Part shown: positions 22,909 to 39,263 of the stretch, in pieces
How the letters are laid out: the number at the start of each line of letters is the position of its first letter
How positions within the stretch are numbered: position 1 is the stretch's first letter
Assembly (NCBI RefSeq): GCF_040786275.1
Contig: NZ_JBFMVT010000002.1
Span: 1,426,001 to 1,490,000 of the forward strand
Length of the DNA: 64,000 nt
Reading direction: 5' to 3'
From: Buttiauxella gaviniae
Lineage (GTDB): Bacteria > Pseudomonadota > Gammaproteobacteria > Enterobacterales > Enterobacteriaceae
Notes under the pieces: model-generated
The model's input: the letters and a program-made list of their open reading frames with translations, nothing else
The model's database searches: none
What the model was told of the DNA's origin: nothing
Made by a program: the position numbers and the translations under genes

Positions 22909-23856
22909 ATGGAAAGACTTAAACGTATGTCAGTGTTTGCCAAAGTGGTCGAGCTGGGTTCATTTACCGCCGCCGCAAGGCAGCTAGAAATGAGCGTATC
23001 GTCCATCAGTCAAACGGTATCCAAACTCGAAGATGAGTTACAGGTGAAGCTGCTAAACCGCAGTACTCGCAGCATTGGGCTCACCGAAGCCGGTAAAATT
23101 TACTATCTCGGCTGCCGCAAAATGTTGCATGAAGCACAAGAAGTCCACGAGCAACTTTACGCTTTTAACAACACCCCGATCGGTACACTGCGTATCGGCA
23201 GTTCTTCAACTATGGCACAGAATGTCCTCGCGTCCATGACGGCCGAGATGCTGAAAGAGTACCCTGAGCTGACCGTGAACCTGGTGACAGGCATTCCTGC
23301 ACCCGATTTAATTGCAGATGGGCTGGATATCGTCATTCGCGTGGGGGCTTTGCAGGACTCGAGTCTGTTCTCGACACGCCTCGGATCGATGCCGATGGTA
23401 ATTTGCGCCGCGAAAAGCTATTTACAGCAAAATGGCACGCCAGAAAAACCGGCCGATCTTGCCAACCATTCCTGGCTGGAATATAGCATCCGTCCACACA
23501 ATGAATTTGAGTTGATCGCCCCGGAAGGCCTCACCACGCGCATGCTTCCGCAAGGGCGGTTTGTCACCAACGATCCCATGACGCTTAGCCGCTGGTTAAA
23601 AATGGGGGCCGGGATCGCCTATGTCCCGCTGATGTGGGTGATCGATGAGATCAATGATGGAACGCTTGAGATCTTACTTCCTGGCTACCAATCCGATCCG
23701 CGCCCGGTATACGCGCTATATACGGAAAAAGATAAGCTGCCGCTAAAAGTGCAGGTTTGTATTAACTATCTGACCGAGTATTTCGTGAAGGTGTCGCAGC
23801 TTTATCAGGGCGTGCGCGGAAGAAATGGAAGTGGGGATGAAAACAGCCGGGATTAA
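22909..23856 (+). CDS. aaeR: LysR-type activator of aaeXAB
   Basis: The 315-residue LysR-family protein (E. coli AaeR 309) has an N-terminal winged helix-turn-helix (residues 1-60, with SFTAAARQLEMSVSSISQTV) and a periplasmic-binding-protein-like effector domain (about 90-295). It lies divergently next to aaeX, the standard arrangement for a LysR regulator and its target. In E. coli it responds to aromatic carboxylic acids. The C-terminus is a few residues longer than E. coli, and its stop codon sits in the loop of the following terminator hairpin. Confidence 0.94.
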   Translation: MERLKRMSVFAKVVELGSFTAAARQLEMSVSSISQTVSKLEDELQVKLLNRSTRSIGLTEAGKIYYLGCRKMLHEAQEVHEQLYAFNNTPIGTLRIGSSSTMAQNVLASMTAEMLKEYPELTVNLVTGIPAPDLIADGLDIVIRVGALQDSSLFSTRLGSMPMVICAAKSYLQQNGTPEKPADLANHSWLEYSIRPHNEFELIAPEGLTTRMLPQGRFVTNDPMTLSRWLKMGAGIAYVPLMWVIDEINDGTLEILLPGYQSDPRPVYALYTEKDKLPLKVQVCINYLTEYFVKVSQLYQGVRGRNGSGDENSRD

Positions 23857-23866
23857 CCCGGCTGTT
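23842..23866. terminator. Shared terminator of aaeR and tldD
   Basis: A perfect 10-bp stem AACAGCCGGG / CCCGGCTGTT with a 5-base loop lies between the convergent genes; AAATTTATT follows on the plus strand and TTTTC on the minus strand. The loop contains the aaeR stop codon. Confidence 0.75.
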
Positions 23867-23873
23867 AAATTTA

Positions 23874-29193
<5,320 letters not shown>

Positions 29194-29252
29194 GAATATC
29201 TCCTTGTTTGCCGCCGGAGCGGAACTCAACTCTGCACATTCCGCGCTGAGAG

Positions 29253-30722
29253 TTACATCATAACGACGTCGAACTGCTCCTGATTATAGAGCGGCTCAAT
29301 CTGCACCTTGACTTGCTTGCCGACAAAGATTTCCACTTCCGCCAGGGAATGGGACTCTTCGCTTTTCAGCGCTTCACCCACGGCTGGAGAGGCATAAACC
29401 AGGAAGCGATCGGAATCGTAAGCATGATGCACGCGGACAATTTCACGCATGATTTCATAGCAGACCGTTTCAACGGTTTTCACCGTACCGCGGCCATGGC
29501 AAGTTGGACAGTCGTTACAAAGCACATGTTCAACGCTTTCACGCGTACGCTTGCGCGTCATCTCAACCAGACCGAGCTGCGAAAAACCGTTAATGCTGGT
29601 TTTCACGCGATCTTTACTCAGCGCCTGTTCGAGAGAGTGCAGTACGCGACGGCGGTGATCTTCATTATTCATATCGATAAAATCAATAATGATAATCCCG
29701 CCCAGATTACGTAAACGTAACTGGCGAGCGATGGCCTGCGTCGCTTCAATATTAGTATTGAAAATGGTGTCATCAAGATTACGGTGGCCAACAAACGCAC
29801 CGGTGTTGATGTCGACGGTCGTCATCGCTTCAGTTTGGTCGATAACCAGATAGCCGCCAGATTTCAGCTCAACTTTTCGCTCCAGCGCGCGCTGAATTTC
29901 GTTTTCGACATCAAAGAGGTCAAAAATAGGTTGGCGCCCACTGTAGTGTTCGATTTTGTTGTGCATTTCCGGCATGTATTCTGCAGTAAATTCCAGCAGC
30001 ATGTCGTAGGTCAGACGGGAGTCGACACGAATTCTGTCGAGAGCCGCATCGGCAAAATCACGCAGCACGCGTTGCGCGAGCGCCAGTTCACCGTAGAGTT
30101 GGCAGCGCGTTTTGTTGCGTTTTTTGCGCTCGCTAACTTTCGTCCAGACGCGTTTCAGGTAAGCCGCATCTGCGGATAAATCTTCTTCGCAAACCCCTTC
30201 CGCCGCGGTGCGAATGATAAATCCGCCCTGCTCATCGCAATAGGCATTAACGACTTTTTTAAGACGATCGCGCTCTGCTTCACTTTCGATACGCTGCGAA
30301 ACACCTACGTGTGACGCTCCCGGCATAAAGACCAGGTAACGGGATGGCAACGTGATGTCCGTGGTGAGGCGTGCGCCTTTAGTGCCGAGCGGGTCTTTAA
30401 CCACTTGCACCATGAGGTCTTGCCCCTGACGAACCAGCTCAGAGATATCACGCACGGTGAAGTTTTTCTGCTCTTCACCTGCCACGCATTCGGTGTGTGG
30501 CATGATGTCAGAAGCGTGAAGAAACGCGGCCTTTTCAAGGCCAATATCTACAAATGCCGCCTGCATTCCCGGAAGCACCCGGCTAACACGACCTTTGTAG
30601 ATATTCCCTACGATCCCGCGACGTGCTTCACGCTCAATATGAATCTCTTGCAGTATCCCACCGTCAATGTAAGCCACCCGAGTTTCCGATGGGGTCACGT
30701 TGACTAATAATTCAGCCGTCAT
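29253..30722 (-). CDS. rng: Ribonuclease G
   Basis: The 489-residue endoribonuclease (E. coli length) matures the 5' end of 16S rRNA and degrades some mRNAs. An S1 RNA-binding domain covers about residues 35-125. Catalytic aspartates are D304 (TTVDINTG) and D347 (IIIDFIDM), and the zinc-link motif CPTC lies at 405-408. It lacks the long C-terminal scaffold of RNase E. The ATG at 30722 has GAGGAAAAC upstream and gives [11 protein letters not shown]. It overlaps the 3' end of maf by 11 bases, suggesting coupling. Confidence 0.97.
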   Translation of the reverse strand: MTAELLVNVTPSETRVAYIDGGILQEIHIEREARRGIVGNIYKGRVSRVLPGMQAAFVDIGLEKAAFLHASDIMPHTECVAGEEQKNFTVRDISELVRQGQDLMVQVVKDPLGTKGARLTTDITLPSRYLVFMPGASHVGVSQRIESEAERDRLKKVVNAYCDEQGGFIIRTAAEGVCEEDLSADAAYLKRVWTKVSERKKRNKTRCQLYGELALAQRVLRDFADAALDRIRVDSRLTYDMLLEFTAEYMPEMHNKIEHYSGRQPIFDLFDVENEIQRALERKVELKSGGYLVIDQTEAMTTVDINTGAFVGHRNLDDTIFNTNIEATQAIARQLRLRNLGGIIIIDFIDMNNEDHRRRVLHSLEQALSKDRVKTSINGFSQLGLVEMTRKRTRESVEHVLCNDCPTCHGRGTVKTVETVCYEIMREIVRVHHAYDSDRFLVYASPAVGEALKSEESHSLAEVEIFVGKQVKVQIEPLYNQEQFDVVMM

Positions 30723-31305
30723 GTTTTCCTCGTCCATCACGCAATGCGTGAAAATTACTCAGCAATTCATAGGTTTCAACGAGCGGTAAACCGACTACAG
30801 CATGGTAGCTGCCATTAATCTTCCTGACAAAACAACCACCCAGCCCTTGAATACCGTACGCACCTGCTTTGTCCATAGGCTCACCGCTGGCCACGTAACC
30901 GGCGATATCCTGTTCTGATAATGCACGGAATGTCACTTCTGTCGTTACCAGGCATTCCAGCAACGATTCCCGGTCAGCAACGGCCACCGCCGTCATCACC
31001 TGGTGCTGATTACCGGACAACATCCGCAGCATTTGGGCTGCGTGTTGTGCATCTTTAGGTTTTTCCAACACATTGCCATTGTAGATAACAATAGTATCTG
31101 CACCTAAAACCGGTAAATCATGTTCAGCAAGTGCAACGCCTGCCCGCGCTTTATCACGCGCAAGGCGCACAACATATTGTTGCGCGCTTTCATGGCTAAG
31201 ACGCTTCTCTTCCACGTCAGTAATGATGCGCTCAAAAGAGACGCCCAGTTGAGTCAGAAGTTCCTGCCGACGCGGTGAACCCGATGCCAGATATAAGGAT
31301 GTCAT
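30712..31305 (-). CDS. yhdE: Maf-family nucleotide pyrophosphatase (YhdE)
   Basis: The 197-residue protein matches E. coli YhdE, a house-cleaning pyrophosphatase acting on dTTP and UTP. The Maf signature [11 protein letters not shown] is at residues 7-17 and the ADTIV motif at about 69-73. The ATG at 31305 gives the conserved [13 protein letters not shown] start and has AGGA six bases upstream. It lies 8 bases after mreD and overlaps rng by 11 bases, so mreD, maf and rng are probably read together. Confidence 0.95.
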   Translation of the reverse strand: MTSLYLASGSPRRQELLTQLGVSFERIITDVEEKRLSHESAQQYVVRLARDKARAGVALAEHDLPVLGADTIVIYNGNVLEKPKDAQHAAQMLRMLSGNQHQVMTAVAVADRESLLECLVTTEVTFRALSEQDIAGYVASGEPMDKAGAYGIQGLGGCFVRKINGSYHAVVGLPLVETYELLSNFHALRDGRGKHDG

Positions 31306-31313
31306 GTTCAATC

Positions 31314-31802
31314 CTATTGCACAGCAAATTGTTGGCGAATTTTACGCATCAACAAAAATATCCATGGCCAGAGTACACCATTGACCACGCTGCTCCAGAA
31401 AATTTCTGGGCGGAAAGAGACATTGATAACTAAAAATTCAGACCAGAAAACAATGACATCTGTCATCAGTGACAACAGCATGACCACTAAGGCCTGTTGC
31501 CAAAGCGCGAGATTACGGAATAGCTGGTACTTTAACGCCACCAGATAAGCGACGATGCTCAGGGATAACGCCCGTACGCCAAGGGTCGAGCCGCTGATCA
31601 GATCCAGTATGGCACCGACCACAAAACCTGTTCCGACATTTACGCGGTGCGGCAAAGCCAGAATCCAGTACAGCAGGATAAGCAACACCCAGTCCGGACG
31701 ATAAACTTTTAAATCGTCTGGCCAGGGCATGACTTGTAACAGCAAAGCGACGAGGAAAGAAAGCCAGATAACCCAACGGCCCTGGCTACGATAACTTCCC
31801 AC
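31314..31802 (-). CDS. mreD: Rod shape-determining protein MreD
   Basis: The 162-residue inner-membrane protein (E. coli length) has about five or six hydrophobic segments and belongs to the rod complex that directs lateral wall synthesis with MreB, MreC, RodA and PBP2. Its start overlaps the mreC stop by one base, a typical translational-coupling arrangement. Confidence 0.95.
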   Translation of the reverse strand: MGSYRSQGRWVIWLSFLVALLLQVMPWPDDLKVYRPDWVLLILLYWILALPHRVNVGTGFVVGAILDLISGSTLGVRALSLSIVAYLVALKYQLFRNLALWQQALVVMLLSLMTDVIVFWSEFLVINVSFRPEIFWSSVVNGVLWPWIFLLMRKIRQQFAVQ

Positions 31803-32821
31803 TACTGCCCTCCCTGGGTAGCAGGTGCCGCAGAAGTTGCTGCGGGCGACTGTGCCATTCCCGTTGCTGGAGCAGGAACTGGCGCGGGAGCCGGTGGCCC
31901 CACAGAATCAGCTGGCGGTAAAACCTGCGGCATCATTTGCATTAAACGTTCGTTAGCTACGCGATGAACTTCTTCCGGCGGCATCGGGGTTTTGCCTTCA
32001 CGATCGGCCCCCCACAACAACAGCAAATAACGCAGACGTTGCAAGCCAGCCGTTGGGCGAGCCTGAATGACTGTGTATGCGCGTTGCGTATCGAGTTTCA
32101 CCGAAGAAACCACACCTACTGGGTAGCCTTCCGGGAAGCGACCGCCTAAACCAGATGTCACTAATACGTCGCCTACGCGAATATCGGTATTAGCCGGCAA
32201 GTGTTCCAGTTGCAAATCGTCGGTACAGCCGTTACCCGCCGCAATAATACGGATGTCATTACGCAGAACCTGAATCGGCAGCGCATGGGTCGCATCACAA
32301 ATCAGCAAAACACGGCTAGTGAGTTTCGCGACGGCAACAACCTGGCCTACGACGCCTTTATCACTGATGACCGGCTGGCCTTCATAAACCCCGTTCACGC
32401 TGCCTTTATCAATAACCACCTGGTCACTGTAAGGGTCGTTAACGGTGGAGATCACCTGGGTCACCATTTTTTGCTCGTCCTGACGCAATGGCGAACCGAG
32501 TAACTCGCGCAGGCGTGCGTTTTCCTGACGATACTGTCCCATCATCAGTAGTTCGCTGTTTTTCAGGATCAGTTCCTGACGCAGAGCACGATTTTCGAGT
32601 TCTAGCTGGTCGCGTGATGCCAGTGTTTGCGAGACGCTGTCGAGCAATTCACGGGGACCATTTGAGACAAAATAGAAAGGGCTGACGGCAGTATCCATAT
32701 ACGTTCGGATCTGACTGAACGTACCCAGACGGCTATCGGCAATAATGACACCAATCGCCACCAGCACCGCCAGAATCAGGCGAAACTGCAACGAAGGGCC
32801 ACGGCTAAAAATTGGCTTCAT
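31802..32821 (-). CDS. mreC: Rod shape-determining protein MreC
   Basis: The 339-residue bitopic protein (E. coli 367) has one N-terminal membrane segment (about residues 11-28), a coiled-coil region ([20 protein letters not shown]) and a periplasmic beta domain that activates PBP2. The C-terminal tail rich in P and A (from about 300) is shorter than in E. coli, which accounts for the length difference. A 12-bp hairpin lies between it and mreB. Confidence 0.96.
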   Translation of the reverse strand: MKPIFSRGPSLQFRLILAVLVAIGVIIADSRLGTFSQIRTYMDTAVSPFYFVSNGPRELLDSVSQTLASRDQLELENRALRQELILKNSELLMMGQYRQENARLRELLGSPLRQDEQKMVTQVISTVNDPYSDQVVIDKGSVNGVYEGQPVISDKGVVGQVVAVAKLTSRVLLICDATHALPIQVLRNDIRIIAAGNGCTDDLQLEHLPANTDIRVGDVLVTSGLGGRFPEGYPVGVVSSVKLDTQRAYTVIQARPTAGLQRLRYLLLLWGADREGKTPMPPEEVHRVANERLMQMMPQVLPPADSVGPPAPAPVPAPATGMAQSPAATSAAPATQGGQ

Positions 32822-32850
32822 AGGCTATGCGTATTCCAGGGCCAGCAAGG

Positions 32851-32877
32851 AAAAGGCAGTGATATTCACTGCCTTTT
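32851..32877 (-). terminator. Attenuator-like hairpin between mreB and mreC
   Basis: A perfect 12-bp stem AAAAGGCAGTGA / TCACTGCCTTTT with a 3-base loop follows the mreB stop by 12 bases on the minus strand and ends in TTTT. It should end part of the transcripts after mreB, giving more MreB than MreC and MreD. Confidence 0.7.
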
Positions 32878-32889
32878 ACGTGTGGCTGA

Positions 32890-34007
<1,118 letters not shown>

Positions 34008-34241
34008 GGCGCAAAAATGTTCTGCAATGGTGAAAAATTGTGCAGTTTACTACGACCATTACACTTTCGGCACGTTTATCCTCGAGGTGCAGAGGAAATA
34101 AACAAACGCTGTAGATTAAACGAACAGTGTAAGGAAGCAAACCGGGTTCATTTCATGCTTCAACAATCTGGTCAGCAGGCGTATTCGCCCCCTTGAGATG
34201 CAGCGCGCGTTATTCTACGTGAAATATTTATAAACGGCAGG

Positions 34242-36182
34242 TTAAACCGAATATCTTTGCGAATATTTTTTCACGTTGCTATCGAGCGGTTGAGAGGCGG
34301 CAAAAAAATCCCCCTGAGCACCCGCTACGCCTTTCTCGACCAGTGTCTGCCATTCACTTCGCGTCCTGACACCAACCGCAAAAACTTGCGTCTGAGTCCC
34401 GTTACAGGCCTCAACCAGGCTCTGGACAAACAGCTGATTTTCGGTTCGTTTCTCAATGTTGCGCACAAGCCCTGGATGCAGTTTTATTAATTCCACATCC
34501 AACTCTTTAATATAAGAGGTGCTCACGACAGTCAAACCGGCCTGGGAAATCGCAATGCGAACGCCCAACGCTTTGACCAGGCGAATCACTGGCTGTAAAC
34601 GGCTGATGTGTTGACAAACATCTGCCTCAGCAAGTTCAAAAAGAATGCGCTTGCGAAGTGATTTTTCGGATTGCATCAGTGCATCACGCAACCAACGCTG
34701 GAACGGCGCCCGAATCAGAGATTCTACCGACACTTGAATCGCTAACGTCTCTTCTGGCCAGAATCCTGCTAATGGCAACAAACGGGCAATGGTTTGTCGA
34801 TCATATTGCTCTGACAAACCAAACTGTTTCACCATCGGCAAGTATTCAGCGGCGAGCACTTCTTGCTCGCCGTCAAAAATACGACACATGATTTCACGGT
34901 GATGCACATAACCATTCCGTAACACCGACGGCTTCTGGTAAAAACGGGGGCCGCCGCGCTGCAGGACTTGCTCAATGAGCGTACGCCATTTCACATTACC
35001 GCGCCCCTTTTCAGGCAAACTATCGTCATATACAGACCAATTGTTTGTCCCTTGCAGGGCTGCGTTACGGGTCGCCACTTCGGCGTTTTCCATAACCTGC
35101 TCTTTGGTTTGCCCGCTACGCCACGCGCAAATACCGATATGCATCATGTCATTACGGTCCAACATTCGCGTCGGCGGCAGAGAATCCACGGCATTGAGTA
35201 ACTGGCTGGCGATGCTGTCGGCTTCTTTTAAGGTACGGTGCGGTAACAATACGGCAAAATCGCTGCGGAAATAGCGTGCCAGTAAAGCGCCGGGATAACG
35301 CATCACAAATGTCGACAGCATATTAATAATGGTAAATAAATATTCCTCGACCGCATTGCGCCCCCACGTTTCATGCAGGGTTTCAAAATCCGGTAACCGG
35401 ATAATCATCACTACCCCGTGCGCGCCAACTTGCTCTTGCTCATCGAGTAAGGTGGCCAGTTGGTTATCAAAGAAAAGTCGATTATTCAGGCCTGTTTTTG
35501 CATCTTGCGCGGCGAAAGCACGAATCAGGGTATCCATTCTGCTGCGCTGATCGCTGGCGTTTTGCAAATCTGAAAGCAGCAAATCAAGGGCGCTGCTGGC
35601 CTGCGGCGGCCACTCCAGAACCGAACCTCGCACATCAACGCCTCTTTCTCCATTCAGAATGCGTCGCGCGCGGTTTTCCAGCAGTTCTTGCCCGGCAAGT
35701 TGCTTTTTCATCCAGCGTATGGCAAAGAACAGCACGATAAGCATGATGCCGACCGCGATAGAAAGGGGAATCGTGGTGAAAAGCGAGTTGTAGTAATTCG
35801 ATACCGGATCGCGATAAGTCAGGCTGAGAAACATCCCGGGGTGCTTCATCAGTTCGATTGTCACGGTGCGAAAACTGTAGCTATTTCCCAGTATGCGATA
35901 GGTTTGAGCCAGTTGATGTTGATAAACCGTGCTGTCGCCTATTTTGAAATCGACTTCGGTGATATCAATGGGAACCATCACTTCGTTGAGGCGATTGATA
36001 AGCTCTTCTGGGGAACTTGAAACCAGGTCGTTATCAATGATGGTAGCAACAGCCGCCACACGCTGATTCACTTTATAATGCATAGCATTAAAGAAGCTTA
36101 ATGAGCAGCCGACGAGCGTCACAAAAATTGCGAGGCCGGTCAGAAGCGTCATAAAAGCAGAAAGTTTCGTCGTTAATCGCAT
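34242..36182 (-). CDS. csrD: CsrB/CsrC sRNA turnover regulator CsrD
   Basis: The 646-residue membrane protein (E. coli length) promotes RNase E decay of the CsrB and CsrC RNAs. Two membrane segments (about residues 10-30 and 135-155) bracket a periplasmic region. A HAMP-like linker and degenerate GGDEF and EAL domains follow: the GGDEF site reads RSDFA and the EAL site reads ELAEADV, so cyclase and phosphodiesterase activity are not expected, as in E. coli. The ATG at 36182 gives the conserved MRLTTK start; a longer frame from 36383 adds 67 unrelated residues. Confidence 0.95.
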   Translation of the reverse strand: MRLTTKLSAFMTLLTGLAIFVTLVGCSLSFFNAMHYKVNQRVAAVATIIDNDLVSSSPEELINRLNEVMVPIDITEVDFKIGDSTVYQHQLAQTYRILGNSYSFRTVTIELMKHPGMFLSLTYRDPVSNYYNSLFTTIPLSIAVGIMLIVLFFAIRWMKKQLAGQELLENRARRILNGERGVDVRGSVLEWPPQASSALDLLLSDLQNASDQRSRMDTLIRAFAAQDAKTGLNNRLFFDNQLATLLDEQEQVGAHGVVMIIRLPDFETLHETWGRNAVEEYLFTIINMLSTFVMRYPGALLARYFRSDFAVLLPHRTLKEADSIASQLLNAVDSLPPTRMLDRNDMMHIGICAWRSGQTKEQVMENAEVATRNAALQGTNNWSVYDDSLPEKGRGNVKWRTLIEQVLQRGGPRFYQKPSVLRNGYVHHREIMCRIFDGEQEVLAAEYLPMVKQFGLSEQYDRQTIARLLPLAGFWPEETLAIQVSVESLIRAPFQRWLRDALMQSEKSLRKRILFELAEADVCQHISRLQPVIRLVKALGVRIAISQAGLTVVSTSYIKELDVELIKLHPGLVRNIEKRTENQLFVQSLVEACNGTQTQVFAVGVRTRSEWQTLVEKGVAGAQGDFFAASQPLDSNVKKYSQRYSV

Positions 36183-36467
36183 CCTTGTGTTAACTCCGTG
36201 TGGTGAAAATAGACCTGCCTGACCTGATGCGGCATTACATAGTAAAAGAGCGGGTCTGGCAAACGTGACGAACGGATTCTCACCCTTTGTGGTATAGAAC
36301 CAGCTTGAAACACACGCTTTCAAGTATAGACTTCGCCCCCTCTTTTTCCCATCAATGGCGATTAACCCCCTTAAACAGCCCATTTAAGTTTCAATTTTTT
36401 GTGACATATTCGCAGGGTTAGCCGTTCTCCGTCATGCTTAGGTTGTAATGCCACTCTGGAGAATAAG

Positions 36468-37472
36468 ATGAAAAAGGTCGACTGCTTGACCGAAGCCGAT
36501 GTCACACCCGAATCCGTCTTTATGCTGAAACGTCGCCAGGTGCTGAAAGCGCTAGGCATTAGTGCGGCCGCCCTTACACTTCCTCAAACGGCACAGGCGG
36601 ATATTCTCTCCTGGTTTAAAGGTAACGACAGGCCGCCCGCGCCGTCTGGGAAGCCTTTGCAATTCAGCCAGCCTGAACAGTGGCAGGCAAAGTTGACTAT
36701 GACGCCAGAAGATAAAGTCACTGGCTACAATAACTTTTATGAATTTGGCCTTGATAAAGCCGACCCTGCCGCCAACGCCGGTAGCCTGAAAACCGATCCG
36801 TGGAAAGTCAGTATTAGCGGTGAAGTTGCAAAACCGCTCACGCTTGATCTCGATGATTTGTACAAGAAATTCCCGCTTGAACAGCGTATTTATCGGATGC
36901 GCTGCGTTGAGGCCTGGTCGATGGTTGTCCCATGGATTGGCTTCCCGCTCCACAAATTATTGGCGATGGTTGAGCCCACCAGCAATGCAAAATACGTCGC
37001 CTTTGAAACGCTTTACGACCCGGAACAAATGCCCGGACAGAAAGATCGATTTATTGGCGGTGGGTTGAAGTATCCCTATGTTGAAGGGTTACGCCTTGAT
37101 GAAGCAATGAATCCCCTGACGCTGCTAACCGTTGGGGTTTATGGCAAAGCATTACCCCCACAAAACGGTGCCCCGATACGTCTCACCGTTCCGTGGAAGT
37201 ACGGCTTTAAAGGAATAAAGTCGATTGTCAGTATCAAACTGGTACGTGAACTGCCCCCGACAACCTGGAATATGGCCGCGCCTGACGAATATGGGTTTTA
37301 TGCCAACGTAAATCCGCATGTTGATCATCCGCGCTGGTCGCAGGCCACTGAACGATTTATCGGTGCGGGCGGCGTGCTTGATGTGAAGCGCCAGCCAACA
37401 TTGCTGTTTAATGGCTATGCCGATCAGGTTGCATCGCTTTATCGCGGTTTGAATCTGAAGGAGAATTTCTAA
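36468..37472 (+). CDS. msrP: Methionine sulfoxide reductase catalytic subunit (periplasmic molybdoenzyme)
   Basis: The 334-residue precursor (E. coli MsrP/YedY length) repairs oxidised methionine in periplasmic proteins. A twin-arginine signal (R22-R23 in [12 protein letters not shown]) sends the folded protein through Tat, with cleavage near AQA-DIL. The molybdopterin-ligating cysteine is C146 in RMRCVEAW. It is followed after one base by msrQ, its heme partner. In E. coli this pair lies elsewhere on the chromosome; here it sits between csrD and aroQ. Confidence 0.96.
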   Translation: MKKVDCLTEADVTPESVFMLKRRQVLKALGISAAALTLPQTAQADILSWFKGNDRPPAPSGKPLQFSQPEQWQAKLTMTPEDKVTGYNNFYEFGLDKADPAANAGSLKTDPWKVSISGEVAKPLTLDLDDLYKKFPLEQRIYRMRCVEAWSMVVPWIGFPLHKLLAMVEPTSNAKYVAFETLYDPEQMPGQKDRFIGGGLKYPYVEGLRLDEAMNPLTLLTVGVYGKALPPQNGAPIRLTVPWKYGFKGIKSIVSIKLVRELPPTTWNMAAPDEYGFYANVNPHVDHPRWSQATERFIGAGGVLDVKRQPTLLFNGYADQVASLYRGLNLKENF

Positions 37473-37473
37473 A

Positions 37474-38073
37474 GTGAGATTAACAGCGAAACAGGTCACA
37501 TTCCTGAAAGTAGTGCTGCATCTGGCTGCCTTTTTGCCGTTTGTCTGGTTATTTTATGCCGCAAGCCAGGGGCTGTTAAGCGCCGATCCCGCCAAAGATA
37601 TTCAGCATTTTACTGGCAGGATGGCGTTGAAGTTATTGCTGGCAACGCTTTTAGTTACGCCTTTAGCCCGTTATGGGAAGCAACCGCTGTTGATTCGCAC
37701 CCGCCGCCTGCTGGGATTATGGTGCTTTGCGTGGGCGACACTTCATTTAATCAGTTATGCCACGCTGGAGTTGGGCATCAATAATCTGGCGCTACTTGGC
37801 CAAGAATTGGTGACGCGCCCCTATTTAACTTTAGGAATAATCAGTTGGCTGGTGCTGCTATCATTGGCAGCAACATCCACCCAAGCTTTACAGCGAAAAT
37901 TAGGCACGCGCTGGCAAAAACTGCATAACTTCGTCTATCTTGTGGCGATTCTGGCACCGATTCATTACCTCTGGTCAGTGAAGATAATCTCCCCTCAGCC
38001 ACTGTTTTATGCGGCAGGGGCAGTCATCCTTTTGGCCTTGCGCCACAAGAAGTTTCGCCAGTGGCTGCGATAA
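37474..38073 (+). CDS. msrQ: Heme-binding membrane subunit of the MsrPQ system
   Basis: The 199-residue integral membrane protein passes electrons from the quinone pool or flavin reductase to MsrP. It has about six hydrophobic segments with conserved histidines ([38 protein letters not shown]) that ligate heme b. The start is GTG, with AAGGAG upstream inside the end of msrP and only one base between the genes, implying coupling. The C-terminus is about 12 residues shorter than E. coli MsrQ. Confidence 0.94.
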   Translation: MRLTAKQVTFLKVVLHLAAFLPFVWLFYAASQGLLSADPAKDIQHFTGRMALKLLLATLLVTPLARYGKQPLLIRTRRLLGLWCFAWATLHLISYATLELGINNLALLGQELVTRPYLTLGIISWLVLLSLAATSTQALQRKLGTRWQKLHNFVYLVAILAPIHYLWSVKIISPQPLFYAAGAVILLALRHKKFRQWLR

Positions 38074-38104
38074 CACCAGATATGTGTTCTTCCCCGCAGA
38101 AAAG

Positions 38105-38142
38105 TGATCAACCATTCCCCTGAAAAGGATATCGGTTGATCA
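38105..38142 (+). repeat. Inverted repeat downstream of msrQ
   Basis: Nine-base perfect arms TGATCAACC (38105-38113) and GGTTGATCA (38134-38142) are separated by 20 bases. There is no U tract, so it is a weak terminator candidate or an operator near the aroQ promoter. Confidence 0.45.
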
Positions 38143-38190
38143 TCTTCCCTGATAAGACCAGTATTTAGCTGCCAAATGCTACGAAATCGT

Positions 38191-38196
38191 TATAAT
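38191..38196 (+). promoter_or_regulatory. Candidate -10 element for aroQ-accBC
   Basis: A perfect TATAAT lies 110 bases before the aroQ start. No convincing -35 hexamer is seen at 17 bases; GCTGCC occupies that position. It is the best promoter candidate for the aroQ-accB-accC unit. Confidence 0.45.
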
Positions 38197-38305
38197 GTGC
38201 GACTTTGGTTTTTCTGACAGGCCATTTTCTGGCTCTGAAGGTGACAACCGAGCAACTTAGGTATATTTTGTAAATTACCTACAAATTGCAGGAGATGGCA
38301 GCACG

Positions 38306-38758
38306 ATGTCAGCTAATTTTCACATTTTGCTTTTGAATGGTCCGAACCTTAATATGCTGGGCACACGTGAGCCTGAGAAGTACGGCACGCAGACGTTAAC
38401 CCAAATTGTTAACTCGCTCGAAGATGAAGCAAAGCAGCTAAATGTCTCGTTAAGTCACCTGCAATCCAATGCGGAATATGCGTTGATCGACCGAATTCAT
38501 CAGGCTAAAGACACTGTCGATTTTATTCTGATTAATCCGGCCGCGTTTACGCATACGAGCGTTGCACTGCGTGATGCCTTGTTAGCGGTAGATATTCCGT
38601 TTATCGAGATCCATCTCAGCAATGTGCATGCGCGTGAACCCTTCCGTCATCATTCATATCTTTCTGATAAAGCGGTTGGTGTCATCTGCGGATTAGGCGC
38701 TGACGGCTATTCATATGCACTACAGACAGCGGTAAAACGTTTGTCAAAATCCATCTAA
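38306..38758 (+). CDS. aroQ: 3-Dehydroquinate dehydratase, type II
   Basis: The 150-residue enzyme dehydrates 3-dehydroquinate to 3-dehydroshikimate in the shikimate pathway. Type II features are clear: [15 protein letters not shown] (residues 8-22) with catalytic Y26, the QSNAE loop, and [11 protein letters not shown] with H103. E. coli K-12 uses the unrelated type I enzyme AroD instead. The gene lies 21 bases before accB and probably shares its message. Confidence 0.95.
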   Translation: MSANFHILLLNGPNLNMLGTREPEKYGTQTLTQIVNSLEDEAKQLNVSLSHLQSNAEYALIDRIHQAKDTVDFILINPAAFTHTSVALRDALLAVDIPFIEIHLSNVHAREPFRHHSYLSDKAVGVICGLGADGYSYALQTAVKRLSKSI

Positions 38759-38779
38759 ACAAGAGTACGGAACCCACTC

Positions 38780-39253
38780 ATGGATATTCGTAAGATTAAA
38801 AAACTGATCGAGCTGGTTGAAGAATCAGGCATCTCCGAACTGGAAATTTCTGAAGGCGAAGAGTCTGTACGCATCAGCCGCGCACCGGCAAACACGGGTT
38901 TCCCGATGATGCAACAGGCTTATGCAGCTCCAATGTACCAGCAGCAGCCAACCCTGGCTGGCGCTGTTGCCCCTGCCGCAACACCAGTAATGGAAGCGCC
39001 AGTTGCTGCTGAAGTCAGTGGTCACATCGTGCGTTCCCCAATGGTCGGTACTTTCTACCGCACCCCAAGCCCGGATGCTAAAGCATTTGTTGAAGTTGGC
39101 CAAAAAGTAAACGTTGGCGACACTCTGTGCATCGTTGAAGCAATGAAAATGATGAACCAAATCGAAGCTGACAAAGCCGGTGTGGTGAAAGCCATCCTGG
39201 TTGAGAATGGCCAACCGGTTGAATTTGACGAGCCGCTGGTCGTCATCGAGTAA
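38780..39253 (+). CDS. accB: Biotin carboxyl carrier protein of acetyl-CoA carboxylase
   Basis: The 157-residue protein (E. coli 156) carries biotin between the two half-reactions that make malonyl-CoA. An N-terminal helical part ([17 protein letters not shown]) is followed by a flexible linker rich in A, P and Q, then the biotinyl domain with EAMKMMNQ, where K123 is biotinylated. It lies 10 bases before accC. In E. coli AccB also represses its own operon. Confidence 0.98.
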   Translation: MDIRKIKKLIELVEESGISELEISEGEESVRISRAPANTGFPMMQQAYAAPMYQQQPTLAGAVAPAATPVMEAPVAAEVSGHIVRSPMVGTFYRTPSPDAKAFVEVGQKVNVGDTLCIVEAMKMMNQIEADKAGVVKAILVENGQPVEFDEPLVVIE

Positions 39254-39263
39254 CGAGGCGAAC

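Noticed and set aside
34242-36182. CsrD as an active cyclic-di-GMP enzyme
   Set aside because: Both active-site motifs are degenerate, as in E. coli CsrD, so an RNA-turnover role is preferred.
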